Notes: a model not told the origin generated them from the sequence alone. 7,944 nt of DNA from Candidatus Tepidiaquacellales bacterium UBA6667 (GCA_002455255.1 DKKL01000032.1:5184-13127); one strand, 5' to 3'. Counted from the stretch's first letter, positions 1 through 7,679 are shown. Numbers and translations: made by a program.

Positions 1-960
1 AATGAATCCATAACTTCCTCCAATCATAATTTTTTCCTGATTTATTCGAACGGTTGTTTTTCCATCAGTTGAATCATAAATGTTAAATAAATTCCAATTT
101 GATCCGCCATTTATAGTTCTATAAATTTTTATCTTCGAATCAAAGAAATTGAAAATATCATTCTGATATGAAACTGCTATTCCGGTATTACTATTTATAA
201 AATTTATACTATTTAAATTATCATTTGTTGATGAATTTAATGTTGTCCAATTAATGCCACCGTTTACAGTTTTTGATATAAAACCACTATCTCCACAGAT
301 ATAACCAGTTGAATTATTTATCATATCAATTCCATAAATATTTTTATTTAATGTAACATTAAAAGGTTGCCAATTTAAACCTCCATTACTTGTCTTAAAA
401 ATATTTCCTCCATTACTAACTATTAGTCCATTTGACTCATCAGTAAACTCGATTTTGTTCGTTATAGAACCAAAAGGTAAATTAACATTTGACCAGTTTA
501 TACCACCATTTGTTGTTCTCTTTAAAGAATTGAACCCGCCTAAAAATCCAGTGAGAGTATTCAGGAAGTAAATATCATTGACATCAGTTCCAGGTCCGGT
601 ATTTGCTATAGTAAAAGTTTTACCGTAGTCTAAAGAAATCAATAGTATTCCATTTTGACATCCTATGAAACCTTTAGAATCTATAAATTTTATTTTTCTT
701 AACTTTGTATGATTTGGCAAAATCGGAATGTTAGGGTAAGCTAATTCTGTATACTTTGACCAGCTTAATCCAAAATCTGTGGTTTTAAAAATCATAGTAG
801 ATGTAAGAGCAAAACCCGTATTCTCATCAATAAAACTTATATCAATAATATCGTTACTAAAAGGAATGGGATTTACATGAATCCATCCGTAATCGGATTG
901 TGCATTTAACTTGTTTAAACTAATTGATAAAATGACAATAAATAAAATTTTAAATATCAT
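1..960 (-). CDS. Secreted Ycf48/BNR-like beta-propeller protein (3' end outside window)
   Basis: This gene reads on the complementary strand from an ATG whose first base is position 960 and stays open for 320 codons to the window edge, so the C-terminus is missing. An in-frame TAA lies five codons upstream of the ATG, which fixes the start. Residues 1-20 form a signal peptide (hydrophobic IFKILFIVILSISL, then LNA before QS). The mature part repeats a Ycf48/Asp-box-like pattern: a beta strand such as ISFIDENTGFAL followed by a turn of the type K-T-x-NGG-x-NW. Clear NGGxNW turns lie at residues 151, 192, 233 and 284, the first three exactly 41 apart; weaker versions are DFGLSW (62) and DYGKTF (111). 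This predicts a six- or seven-bladed propeller outside the cytoplasm. Relatives in Bacteroidota/Ignavibacteriota often end in a T9SS sorting domain, which cannot be checked here. Its ligand or specific role is unknown. It diverges from the downstream operon. Confidence 0.88.
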   Translation of the reverse strand, partial: MIFKILFIVILSISLNKLNAQSDYGWIHVNPIPFSNDIIDISFIDENTGFALTSTMIFKTTDFGLSWSKYTELAYPNIPILPNHTKLRKIKFIDSKGFIGCQNGILLISLDYGKTFTIANTGPGTDVNDIYFLNTLTGFLGGFNSLKRTTNGGINWSNVNLPFGSITNKIEFTDESNGLIVSNGGNIFKTSNGGLNWQPFNVTLNKNIYGIDMINNSTGYICGDSGFISKTVNGGINWTTLNSSTNDNLNSINFINSNTGIAVSYQNDIFNFFDSKIKIYRTINGGSNWNLFNIYDSTDGKTTVRINQEKIMIGGSYGFI

Positions 961-1182
961 AATTATAAAATATTATTTTAAATCTGTAAACATTTTGAAA
1001 ATCTATATACTTTCGACTTTGGCTAATTTAATTGAAATAAATTTTTCTATAAGTTTTTATTTATCAATAATGATACGGTTAATTATAGATTATACAATTT
1101 ATAATAAAATAAATTAGATTCAAAGAACAATTTTTAGACAGAAATTAACTTTATAAAAGAGTATTTTTGATTCAGAATAATT
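961..1182. other. AT-rich divergent intergenic region
   Basis: About 220 bases separate the divergently oriented propeller gene and dus, so promoters for both directions are expected here. The sequence is extremely A/T-rich with many short poly-T/poly-A tracts. I see no RNA gene and no strong hairpin. No good promoter for the minus-strand gene could be picked out. A plus-strand open frame (911-1117) overlaps it but is low-complexity I/L/N/K coding that also overlaps the propeller gene start, so it was not accepted. Confidence 0.6.
1162..1169 (+). promoter_or_regulatory. Candidate Bacteroidota-type -7 element of the dus operon
   Basis: The octamer TATTTTTG matches the Bacteroidota sigma-A -7 consensus TAnnTTTG and lies 13 bases before the dus ATG. 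No good -33 TTTG partner is present; the best upstream candidate is TTAGACA at 1134-1140, 21 bases away. Transcription from here would leave a leader of only a few bases. The match is short and the region is T-rich, so chance is a serious alternative. Confidence 0.25.
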
Positions 1183-2184
1183 ATGAACGAATTTCAGAAA
1201 TCTTTCTCTCAAAAACTTCTTCTCGCTCCTATGGAAGATGTTACAGAACCGCCCTTCCGGCTCATCTGTCATCGGCTTGGGGCTGATATTGTCTATACGG
1301 AATTTATTTCTTCCGAAGGATTAATAAGAGATGCAAGAAAATGTAAAGCTAAACTATTTATCTACGAAGAAGAACGACCTGTTGCTATACAAATCTTCGG
1401 AGGCAATGACGATGTTATGATTGAAGCTGCTAAAATTTCTGAAACTGCAAAACCCGATTTCATTGATATAAACTGCGGTTGCTGGGTTAAAGATGTTGCG
1501 CTTCGCGGTGCCGGTGCCGGTCTTTTAAAAGACTTGCCTAAAATGAAACTCATTGCGGAATCAATAGTAAAAAATGTTTCATTACCTGTTACTCTAAAAA
1601 CTCGTCTTGGGTGGGATGAAAATTCAATTGTAATAGTTGATGTTGCGAAGATGCTCGAATCAATTGGCATTCAAGCCCTTACAGTCCACTGTCGTTTGCG
1701 TGGTCAGGGAAATAAAGGTCCTGCAGATTGGTCGTGGATAAAAAGAATCAAAGATGCAGGTGTTCAAATTCCTATTATACTCAATGGTAATATTAAAACT
1801 CCGGATGATGTGAAATTTGTTTTTGAAACTTATGAACCTGATGCGGTTATGATTGGGCAAGCGGCTATGCTAAATCCTTTCATTTTTAGACAGGCAAAAT
1901 TTTTTATGGAAAACGGTTTTCACCAGGAAGATCCGGATATCACAGAAAGAATTGATATGTGTCTCGCTCAACTCAAATTAGCAATTGATTTAAAAGGTGA
2001 GCAATTAGCAGTAAGGGAATTTAGAAAATATTATTCGGGATTTTTCAACAATCTTAGAAATATAAATTCTTTTCGACTCGAACTTATGAGATATGAAAAT
2101 TTTTCTGAAATTGAAGAGAAATTATTATGGTTCAGAGAAAACTCTGAACTTATAATCGGAGAAAAATCAAAACAACTAAATTAA
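1183..2184 (+). CDS. dus: tRNA-dihydrouridine synthase (Dus family)
   Basis: This 333-residue protein is an FMN-dependent Dus, which reduces uridines in the tRNA D-loop to dihydrouridine using NADPH. Length and motif order fit the family: N-terminal LAPMEDVTEPPFR (residues 14-26) of the TIM barrel, QIFGG (70-74), the catalytic segment DINCGCWVKDV (95-105), PVTLKTRLGWD (135-145), LTVHCR (166-171) with the conserved His169, ADW (181-183), LNGNI (200-204) and the FMN-phosphate loop MIGQAAMLNPFIF. The general-acid cysteine should be Cys100. Trp101 follows it where most Dus proteins have Pro (GCP), and the usual HGRTR is HCRLR. The C-terminal region from about residue 240 matches the helical tRNA-binding domain by position. 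The ATG chosen keeps the N-terminal barrel strand intact and follows an A/T-rich leader without a Shine-Dalgarno. It is the first gene of the putative operon. The subtype (A, B or C) cannot be assigned safely by eye. Confidence 0.93.
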   Translation: MNEFQKSFSQKLLLAPMEDVTEPPFRLICHRLGADIVYTEFISSEGLIRDARKCKAKLFIYEEERPVAIQIFGGNDDVMIEAAKISETAKPDFIDINCGCWVKDVALRGAGAGLLKDLPKMKLIAESIVKNVSLPVTLKTRLGWDENSIVIVDVAKMLESIGIQALTVHCRLRGQGNKGPADWSWIKRIKDAGVQIPIILNGNIKTPDDVKFVFETYEPDAVMIGQAAMLNPFIFRQAKFFMENGFHQEDPDITERIDMCLAQLKLAIDLKGEQLAVREFRKYYSGFFNNLRNINSFRLELMRYENFSEIEEKLLWFRENSELIIGEKSKQLN

Positions 2185-2209
2185 TTTTATTAACTAAATA
2201 AAAAATATT

Positions 2210-3022
2210 ATGCCTGATGCAATTATTGGTCTCGGAATTGTTATCGCCGGCTTTGTCGGATTAATTCTCATCATTGTTATTCTCAGGTCTTTCAGAATTT
2301 TAAATGAATATGAAAGAGGTGTCGTTTTCCGTCTTGGAAAATTCAGTGCTGTTCGTGGTCCGGGTCTCATCGTGCTTATCCCCTTTCTTGATAAGATGGT
2401 TAAACTTAGTCTCAGGACTATCGCTCTTGATGTTCCCTCTCAGGATATCATAACAAAAGATAACGTCTCCGTAAAAGTTAATGCGGTTGTATATTTCAGA
2501 GTTGTTGATCCTAACAGGGCTGTTATTCAGGTTGAAGATTATATGTATGCAACTTCTCTCGTTTCTCAAACAACTCTCAGAACTGTAACAGGTCAGGCAG
2601 ACCTTGATGATTTGCTTTCACATCGTGATTTAATAAATTCTAAACTTCGTGAACTGATTGATAAAGAAACTGAACCTTGGGGTATAAAAGTTCTGAATGT
2701 TGAATTGAAAAATGTTGACCTACCGCAGGAAATGATTAGAGCAATGAGCCGTCAGGCAGAAGCTGAAAGAGATAAGAGAGCTAAGATTATTAACTCCGAA
2801 GGTGAATTTATGTCAGCCCAGAAACTTTCCGAAGCTGCAAATATTCTCGGTGGAAGCTCTTACGCTTTGCAATTGCGTTACCTTCAGGTAATGACGGAAA
2901 TTGCTGCGGAAAAAAATTCAACTATGATTATTCCATTGCCTATTGAATTACTTAAATATTTCCAGCTGTCAAATGAAAAATTGAATGCTGAATTGAATAA
3001 TGAAAATACTTCTAAATCTTAA
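2210..3022 (+). CDS. Stomatin/prohibitin-like slipin (SPFH/Band 7 membrane protein)
   Basis: This 270-residue protein has the architecture of a bacterial slipin. Residues 4-25 are one hydrophobic membrane segment (IIGLGIVIAGFVGLILIIVI). It is followed by the Band 7 entry motif NEYERGVVFRLGK (32-44), the GPGLIVLIPFLDKM stretch and the SPFH core with VPSQDIITKDNVSVKVNAVVYFRV. A charged helical segment with SRQAEAERDKRAK (180-192) and a conserved C-terminal IIPLPIELLKYF complete it. Slipins oligomerise on the membrane and organise lipid microdomains or regulate partner proteases; this is family knowledge. Bacterial slipins are often encoded beside an NfeD/STOPP-type protease gene, but neither neighbour here is one. 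The gene starts 25 nt after dus, and its stop is 3 nt before the GH3 start, so co-transcription is likely. The start is set by the membrane segment; there is no Shine-Dalgarno. HflC/HflK is less likely because the C-terminal PLP motif and length are of the slipin type. Confidence 0.93.
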   Translation: MPDAIIGLGIVIAGFVGLILIIVILRSFRILNEYERGVVFRLGKFSAVRGPGLIVLIPFLDKMVKLSLRTIALDVPSQDIITKDNVSVKVNAVVYFRVVDPNRAVIQVEDYMYATSLVSQTTLRTVTGQADLDDLLSHRDLINSKLRELIDKETEPWGIKVLNVELKNVDLPQEMIRAMSRQAEAERDKRAKIINSEGEFMSAQKLSEAANILGGSSYALQLRYLQVMTEIAAEKNSTMIIPLPIELLKYFQLSNEKLNAELNNENTSKS

Positions 3023-3025
3023 AAT

Positions 3026-4768
3026 ATGAAATTCTTTTTAATCCTTTTTTGTATTTCAATCTTTGCTTTTTTCGGTTTTGTTCAAAATGATAAAACTTAT
3101 AACCAAAGAATTTTATCCCAAATTAATACATCTGATGATCAAATCGAAAAAATTATTTCTGAAATGACACTTAGAGAAAAAGTAGCTCAGATGATGGTTA
3201 CGAACTCTTTTGGTTTTGACCTTGATGAAAATTCTGATGATTTCAAACGGTTTAAAAATCTAATTGAAGTTGAAAAAGTTGGTGGTGTTATTTTTTTTAA
3301 AGGTAATTCCGTTCAAGAAGCTAACTTAATAAATAAACTCCAGTCTTATTCCAATATTCCTTTGCTTATCTCTGCGGATTTTGAACGTGGCACGGCGATG
3401 CGACTTGAAGATGGTTCTCTCTTCCCAAGTAATATGGGGCTCGGTGCAACTCGCAACACCGAACTTGCTTATAAAATGGGATTGCAAATCGCAAAAGAAT
3501 GCAGAGCTATTGGAGTTCACCAAAATTATTCTCCGGTAGTTGATGTAAATAATAATCCAAAAAATCCAATTATCAATGTTCGCTCTTTCGGGGAGGATCC
3601 TCTGCTCGTTTCTCAAATGGGTGATGCAATGATTAAAGGATTGCAGGACGGTAATGTAATCGCCACTGCAAAACATTTTCCTGGTCACGGAGATACGGAT
3701 ATAGATTCGCACAGCGATTTACCGATTATAAATTTTGGAATGGACAGATTAAACTCTATCGAACTTGTTCCGTTTAAATCAGCAATAAACTCCGGTGTAA
3801 AATCCGTTATGATTGCTCACCTTTCTTTCCCTGCAGTTGATGTTACTCCTTTTTTACCTTCATCTCTTTCAAAAAAAATTGTAACTGATATTTTGATTAA
3901 TGATTTGAATTTCAATGGATTAATCGTTACTGACGCTCTCAATATGAAAGGTATAACAAAACATTTTACTACTAAAGAAGTTGCACTAAGTTGTGTTGAT
4001 GCGGGCATTGATATAATACTTATGCCTCAGGGTGAAAAAGAATCAATTGATGCTATTGTTGAAGCTGTCGGTCAAGGTGTTTTTTCCGAAGAAAGAATAA
4101 ATAAGTCTGTCAGAAAAATTCTTGAAGCAAAAAAATGGGCAGGACTTTTTGAAAATAAATTTGTTGATGTTAATAATGTGAAAAATATCGTCAACTCTAA
4201 TGATGCAAAAATTCTTTCTCAGCAAATCGCTGACGCTTCTATTACTCTTGTAAAAAATAATAATTCAATTCTTCCATTTACAAATGTATCAGATAATTCT
4301 GCATTTATCATATCTCTGAATAACGGAAATGAAACTGCTAACGCTGATTATTTTATTAAAACTTTTTCTGAGTCTAATATGTTTAAATCATTGGAGTCGG
4401 TAAATTTAACCGGTGACCTTACAAATGTTGATGAATTGATTTCTAAATCTAAAAATTTTGATAATATAATCATTCCTATTTATGCAAAAGTTAAAATTAT
4501 GACCGGAACTGTCGGATTACCTGAAACACAGCTCAATCTAATTAATGCACTCGTTCAAAACGGAAAGAAAGTTACAGTTTTATCTATGGGTAATCCTTAT
4601 CTCATTCAGGGTTTTGACGGAATTGATGCTTATGTCTGTGCGTTCGGCGACTCCGAAGCAACAATCAATTCAACTATTAAAGCGATTAATGGTACAATTA
4701 AATTTAAAGGAAAACTTCCTGTTGGAATCTCTGAAGAGTTTCCTTATGGGACCGGAATACTAAACTAA
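3026..4768 (+). CDS. Exported GH3 beta-N-acetylhexosaminidase (NagZ-type, two-domain)
   Basis: This 580-residue protein is a glycoside hydrolase family 3 enzyme of the NagZ type. Residues 1-18 are a hydrophobic export signal with no clear cleavage site, so it may stay membrane-anchored. The barrel domain shows DFERGTAMR (118-126), RSFGEDP (186-192), the NagZ hallmark KHFPGHGDTDIDSH (216-229) and LIVTDALNMKG with Asp303. By analogy with Bacillus and Salmonella NagZ, Asp227/His229 form the acid-base dyad and Asp303 is the nucleophile. From about residue 390 a GH3 C-terminal alpha/beta domain follows, as in the two-domain Bacillus enzyme; there is no beta-lactamase-like domain of the sort found in longer Bacteroidota homologues. 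The likely substrate is beta-linked GlcNAc in peptidoglycan fragments or chitin-type sugars. Some NagZ-like GH3 enzymes act as phosphorylases, so hydrolysis is not certain. It follows the slipin by 3 nt, and its stop overlaps the next start. Confidence 0.92.
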   Translation: MKFFLILFCISIFAFFGFVQNDKTYNQRILSQINTSDDQIEKIISEMTLREKVAQMMVTNSFGFDLDENSDDFKRFKNLIEVEKVGGVIFFKGNSVQEANLINKLQSYSNIPLLISADFERGTAMRLEDGSLFPSNMGLGATRNTELAYKMGLQIAKECRAIGVHQNYSPVVDVNNNPKNPIINVRSFGEDPLLVSQMGDAMIKGLQDGNVIATAKHFPGHGDTDIDSHSDLPIINFGMDRLNSIELVPFKSAINSGVKSVMIAHLSFPAVDVTPFLPSSLSKKIVTDILINDLNFNGLIVTDALNMKGITKHFTTKEVALSCVDAGIDIILMPQGEKESIDAIVEAVGQGVFSEERINKSVRKILEAKKWAGLFENKFVDVNNVKNIVNSNDAKILSQQIADASITLVKNNNSILPFTNVSDNSAFIISLNNGNETANADYFIKTFSESNMFKSLESVNLTGDLTNVDELISKSKNFDNIIIPIYAKVKIMTGTVGLPETQLNLINALVQNGKKVTVLSMGNPYLIQGFDGIDAYVCAFGDSEATINSTIKAINGTIKFKGKLPVGISEEFPYGTGILN

Positions 4769-6903
4769 TGAAACTTGCTAATTTATTTTTTTTCTTTCTT
4801 GTCTTTTCTGTAAATGCTTTCTCCCAACCTGTTTATCTGCAAAAATATTCAGGTATTCCGTTTAGTGTTAACGGGCAGTCGTCTATGAATCCTTTTAATT
4901 CAGGAGTTGATAATGCTAAAATACAATTTGTTGATATAAACGCTGATGGATTAGTAGATATGTTCACTTTTGATAAAGATACAACTTTATATTTTTATCA
5001 AAATACCGGCTCAACTTCAGTTCCGAAGTTCACCCTCACAACACAAAGATTTCAAAATCTTACATTCAAAAACTGGTTTTATTTTATTGATATGGATAGC
5101 GATGGAGATCTTGACCTCTTCACTGGTGGCGACCTGCAGACAATGATGTTTTTTAGAAATAACGGCTCTCCTACAAATCCTGATTTTCAGTTAATAAATA
5201 ATCAAATCAGAACTAACTCTGATACTGTAATTCTATCCGAAGCTAACTGTGTACCGACTTTTTGCGATATCAATAACGATGGTTTAATTGACTTCTTCAC
5301 CGGCTCTTCGCTCGGCACTATTACATTTTATCAAAATATTGGAACTCAAAATAATTTTAGTTTTAAATTCATAACTGATTTTTGGGAAGAAATTTTAATT
5401 CTCTCTCCTGTCTTAGCGGCAAATTCAGAATCAAAACCGCCATTCATCAAAAATCTAATGAATACAGATAATGAAAGACATGGGGCTAACTCTATTGATT
5501 TTGTTGATATAGATGGTGATGGCGACAAAGACCTTTTTTTCGGTGATCTGTTTTCTAAAAGCATTTATTACATAAAAAATAATGGGACTCCCTCAGTTCC
5601 TGATATGATAGTGGCTGATTCTGCGTATCCGCGACCGAACCCTTATTTTTCTCTTGGATTTAATTCAGTTAAATTTACAGATTATAATGGTGATGGAAGA
5701 CCTGATTTATTTGTAACGATTTTATATTCTGCACAGACTCGGAAAAATCTGATTTATTATAACAACATAGGTCCTGCAAATAACCCACAGTTTCAGTTTG
5801 TTACAGATAACTTTATTTATAATGTTGATGTCGGAAGTAACAGCAATTTATCTTTTGCTGATTTTGATGGGGATGGTGTTAAAGATTTATTGATAGGCAG
5901 TTCAGATCCGCGAATTGAATTTTATAAAAATACAGGGACTAACATTTCACCCGCATTCACACATATAACAGATTCTATTTCTATTCAGATGGGTGCGGAT
6001 AATTTTTATATGGCACCTGCCTTTGGAGATTTGGATGCTGATGGAGACCTTGATTTAATTCTCGGTAGTTTTATAAGTGATTCATTGTGGTATTATAAAA
6101 ATCTCGGTTCGTCTTCTTCCTTTAATTTCATCAAACAAGGACGCGGCAATCAATTCGGCATCACATCCGTCGGGCAAAGCAGTTCACCTACTTTGTGTGA
6201 TATAGATAACGATGGTGATTTTGATTTGTTTACAGGGAATTTTAACGGACGAATTCAGTTTTATGAAAATACAGGTACACCTCAAAATTTTAATTTTGTT
6301 TTTCGAACAAATTTTTATTTCAACATAGATGTGGGAAATGAAAGTGTTCCGCGATTCACAGATGTTGATGAAGATGGTGATAAAGATTTATTAATTGGAA
6401 ATGTTGAAGGTGTAGTTTATTATTACAAAAATATTGGTTCACTTTCAAATCCAAATTTCGTATTGGAAAATTCTAACTATGCAAATGTCAAAGTTTTTTC
6501 AAATGCAGCACCGGAATTTACTGATATAGATTCTGATGGTGATATTGATATGTTTATAGGCAATATAAAAGGCGGATTTTTTTATTATGAAAATAGAACT
6601 ATAATCGGCATAACAAATTTTTCTTCTTCAGTTCCTGAAAAGTTTAAGCTCTATCAAAACTACCCAAACCCATTCAACCCGGAAACTAAAATTAAATTTG
6701 ATATACAAAAAAATAACTCTAAGGTTATTTTAAAAATCTTTGACATTTCAGGGAAAGAAATTTCAACCCTTGTGAATGATTTTCTAATTTCCGGAACTTA
6801 TGAATATACTTTTAAACCAAACGGATTAAGCTCCGGTGTTTATTTTTTTCGATTGATTGCCAATGAATTTTCTGAAACTAAATCTATGTTGTTAATTAAA
6901 TGA
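4768..6903 (+). CDS. Secreted FG-GAP/VCBS repeat protein with T9SS sorting domain
   Basis: This 711-residue protein starts with a signal peptide (LFFFFLVFSVNAFS, cleavage probably before QP near residue 20). It then carries ten FG-GAP/VCBS-like repeats, each with a calcium-binding DxDxDGxxD loop (first residues 56, 108, 167, 247, 305, 365, 421, 478, 532 and 586) followed by a strand such as LFTGN and an F/Y-Y-x-N-x-G turn. Spacing is 52-60 residues except 80 between repeats 3 and 4. Such repeats build beta-propellers used in adhesion or ligand binding. Residues 622-711 are a type A T9SS C-terminal domain beginning VPEKFKLYQNYPNPFNP and ending GVYFFRLIANEFSETKSMLLIK, which routes the protein across the outer membrane and usually to the cell surface. 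The ATG overlaps the GH3 stop (TAATG), implying translational coupling. No enzyme motif is seen, so a structural or binding role is inferred; the ligand is unknown. Confidence 0.92.
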   Translation: MKLANLFFFFLVFSVNAFSQPVYLQKYSGIPFSVNGQSSMNPFNSGVDNAKIQFVDINADGLVDMFTFDKDTTLYFYQNTGSTSVPKFTLTTQRFQNLTFKNWFYFIDMDSDGDLDLFTGGDLQTMMFFRNNGSPTNPDFQLINNQIRTNSDTVILSEANCVPTFCDINNDGLIDFFTGSSLGTITFYQNIGTQNNFSFKFITDFWEEILILSPVLAANSESKPPFIKNLMNTDNERHGANSIDFVDIDGDGDKDLFFGDLFSKSIYYIKNNGTPSVPDMIVADSAYPRPNPYFSLGFNSVKFTDYNGDGRPDLFVTILYSAQTRKNLIYYNNIGPANNPQFQFVTDNFIYNVDVGSNSNLSFADFDGDGVKDLLIGSSDPRIEFYKNTGTNISPAFTHITDSISIQMGADNFYMAPAFGDLDADGDLDLILGSFISDSLWYYKNLGSSSSFNFIKQGRGNQFGITSVGQSSSPTLCDIDNDGDFDLFTGNFNGRIQFYENTGTPQNFNFVFRTNFYFNIDVGNESVPRFTDVDEDGDKDLLIGNVEGVVYYYKNIGSLSNPNFVLENSNYANVKVFSNAAPEFTDIDSDGDIDMFIGNIKGGFFYYENRTIIGITNFSSSVPEKFKLYQNYPNPFNPETKIKFDIQKNNSKVILKIFDISGKEISTLVNDFLISGTYEYTFKPNGLSSGVYFFRLIANEFSETKSMLLIK
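4933..6549 (+). repeat. Ten coding repeats with calcium-binding DxDxDGxxD loops
   Basis: These are the repeat loops of the FG-GAP protein, from DINADGLVD (residue 56) to DIDSDGDID (residue 586). Nine intervals measure 52, 59, 80, 58, 60, 56, 57, 54 and 54 residues. At DNA level the loops share a recurrent GATnnnGATGGTGAT-like pattern, but the flanks have diverged, so this is an old protein repeat rather than a recent tandem duplication. Confidence 0.9.
6631..6900 (+). other. Region encoding the type A T9SS C-terminal sorting domain
   Basis: Residues 622-711 of the FG-GAP protein contain the three expected blocks of a Por-secretion/T9SS type A domain: the YPNPFNPETKIKFDI opening, a central KIFDISGKEISTLV strand pair, and a closing GVYFFRL strand with a basic last residue (LLIK). 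The YQNYPNPFNP form is characteristic of Ignavibacteria and relatives and is the strongest taxonomic clue in the window. No T9SS machinery gene is present here. Confidence 0.9.
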
Positions 6904-6915
6904 TAATTTAAGTTT

Positions 6916-7557
6916 ATGGATTTAAAATCACTTAGACGAGAATATAAAAATGGTTCATTGAATGAATCTGATATTGATAAAAATCCATTCCACCAATTTA
7001 AAATTTGGTTTTCACAGGTATTGGAGTCTCAACTTCTCGAACCAACAGCAATGGTTTTAGCCACCAGCGATAAAAATTCTAACCCTTCAGCAAGAGTGGT
7101 ATTGTTAAAAGAATTTAATGAAACCGGATTTATCTTTTGTACAAATTATCTAAGCAGAAAAGGAAATGAAATTGCGGAAAATCCTCGAGGTGCATTACTT
7201 TTTTATTGGGCTGAACTCGAAAGACAAATCAGAATTGAAGGTGTTATAACAAAAATTGATAGAAGAGAATCTAAAAAATATTTCAATGCAAGACCTCTTG
7301 AATCAAGAGTAGGAGCAATCTCATCAAAACAAAGTTCACCTTTAGAATCAAGATCAGTTTTAGAAAGTTCTTATACTGAACTTTTGAATAAATATAATTC
7401 TGAAAATTCCGAACCTGAAACTCCTGAAAACTGGGGCGGATATATTTTATTGCCGGATTATTTTGAATTTTGGCAAGGTCGTGAAAGTCGCCTACACGAC
7501 AGAATAACTTACAGTTTAAAAGATTCATCCTGGCACATCCAACGCCTATATCCGTAA
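6916..7557 (+). CDS. pdxH: Pyridoxamine 5'-phosphate oxidase
   Basis: This 213-residue protein matches PdxH over its full length (the E. coli enzyme has 218). PdxH uses FMN and O2 in the cytoplasm to oxidise pyridoxine or pyridoxamine 5'-phosphate to pyridoxal 5'-phosphate, the last step of B6 synthesis and salvage. Seen in order are the N-terminal lid LRREYKNGSL (residues 6-15), PTAMVLAT, ARVVLLKEF, the FMN-phosphate region FCTNYLSRKG, LERQIRIEG, SSKQSSP, WGGY, and the family signature FEFWQGRESRLHDR (183-196). Arg192 and His194 correspond to E. coli Arg197 and His199 at the substrate site. The end, IQRLYP, resembles the usual RLAP. It begins 12 nt after the FG-GAP gene, so it is probably the last gene of the operon although unrelated in function. 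The ATG keeps the lid intact and no Shine-Dalgarno is visible. A repeat element starts 4 nt after its stop. Confidence 0.96.
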   Translation: MDLKSLRREYKNGSLNESDIDKNPFHQFKIWFSQVLESQLLEPTAMVLATSDKNSNPSARVVLLKEFNETGFIFCTNYLSRKGNEIAENPRGALLFYWAELERQIRIEGVITKIDRRESKKYFNARPLESRVGAISSKQSSPLESRSVLESSYTELLNKYNSENSEPETPENWGGYILLPDYFEFWQGRESRLHDRITYSLKDSSWHIQRLYP

Positions 7558-7561
7558 TTTA

Positions 7562-7611
7562 TGTCATTCTGCCTGCCCCTTTGGTGAGGGAGCGAAGCGA
7601 CAAAGAATCTC
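7562..7611 (+). repeat. Palindromic intergenic element, copy A (variant core)
   Basis: The copy opens with TGTCATTCTG and closes with AAAGAATCTC, the same arms as copy B. It also shares the inner block AGCGAAGCGAC with B, but has about 18 extra bases after the left arm, including CCCCTTTGGTGAGGG. It begins only 4 nt after the pdxH stop codon, so it would be part of the operon mRNA's 3' end. Elements with these arms and the AGCGAAGCGA core are, as I recall, common intergenic repeats in Bacteroidota-type genomes. Confidence 0.8.
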
Positions 7612-7620
7612 TAACACCAC

Positions 7621-7654
7621 TGTCATTCTGAGGAGCGAAGCGACGAAGAATCTC
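7621..7654 (+). repeat. Palindromic intergenic element, copy B (standard form)
   Basis: This 34-base copy has the left arm TGTCATTCTGA, core GGAGCGAAGCGAC and right arm GAAGAATCTC. Inside it ATTCT (7625-7629) is complementary to AGAAT (7647-7651), giving a short hairpin. It serves as the reference copy for the others in this region. Confidence 0.85.
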
Positions 7655-7679
7655 TTTATAACAATTAATCAATCCTTAT

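Noticed and set aside
911..1117. 68-residue plus-strand open frame starting inside the propeller gene
   Set aside because: It is low-complexity I/L/N/K/Y sequence from AT-rich DNA, overlaps the certain minus-strand start by about 50 bases, and shows no domain.
1362..1670. 102-residue minus-strand open frame opposite dus (and similar ones at 1660-1860, 2300-2569, 3326-3712, 3817-4008, 4043-4225, 5346-5564, 7283-7528)
   Set aside because: All lie opposite well-supported genes with full family motifs; their sequences show no recognisable domain and look like reading-frame shadows.
3026..3080. Lipoprotein signal in the GH3 protein (Cys9)
   Set aside because: The residues before Cys9 (ILF) do not fit a lipobox, and the cysteine sits in the middle of the hydrophobic core rather than at its end.
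4545..4763. 72-residue plus-strand open frame within the GH3 gene
   Set aside because: It is in another frame of a continuous GH3 C-terminal domain, so it is neither a separate gene nor evidence of a frameshift.
1183..7557. A new defence or biosynthetic system made of the five operon genes
   Set aside because: Each gene belongs to a common family with independent functions (tRNA modification, membrane scaffold, glycosidase, surface repeat protein, B6 oxidase), and nothing beyond spacing ties them to one pathway.
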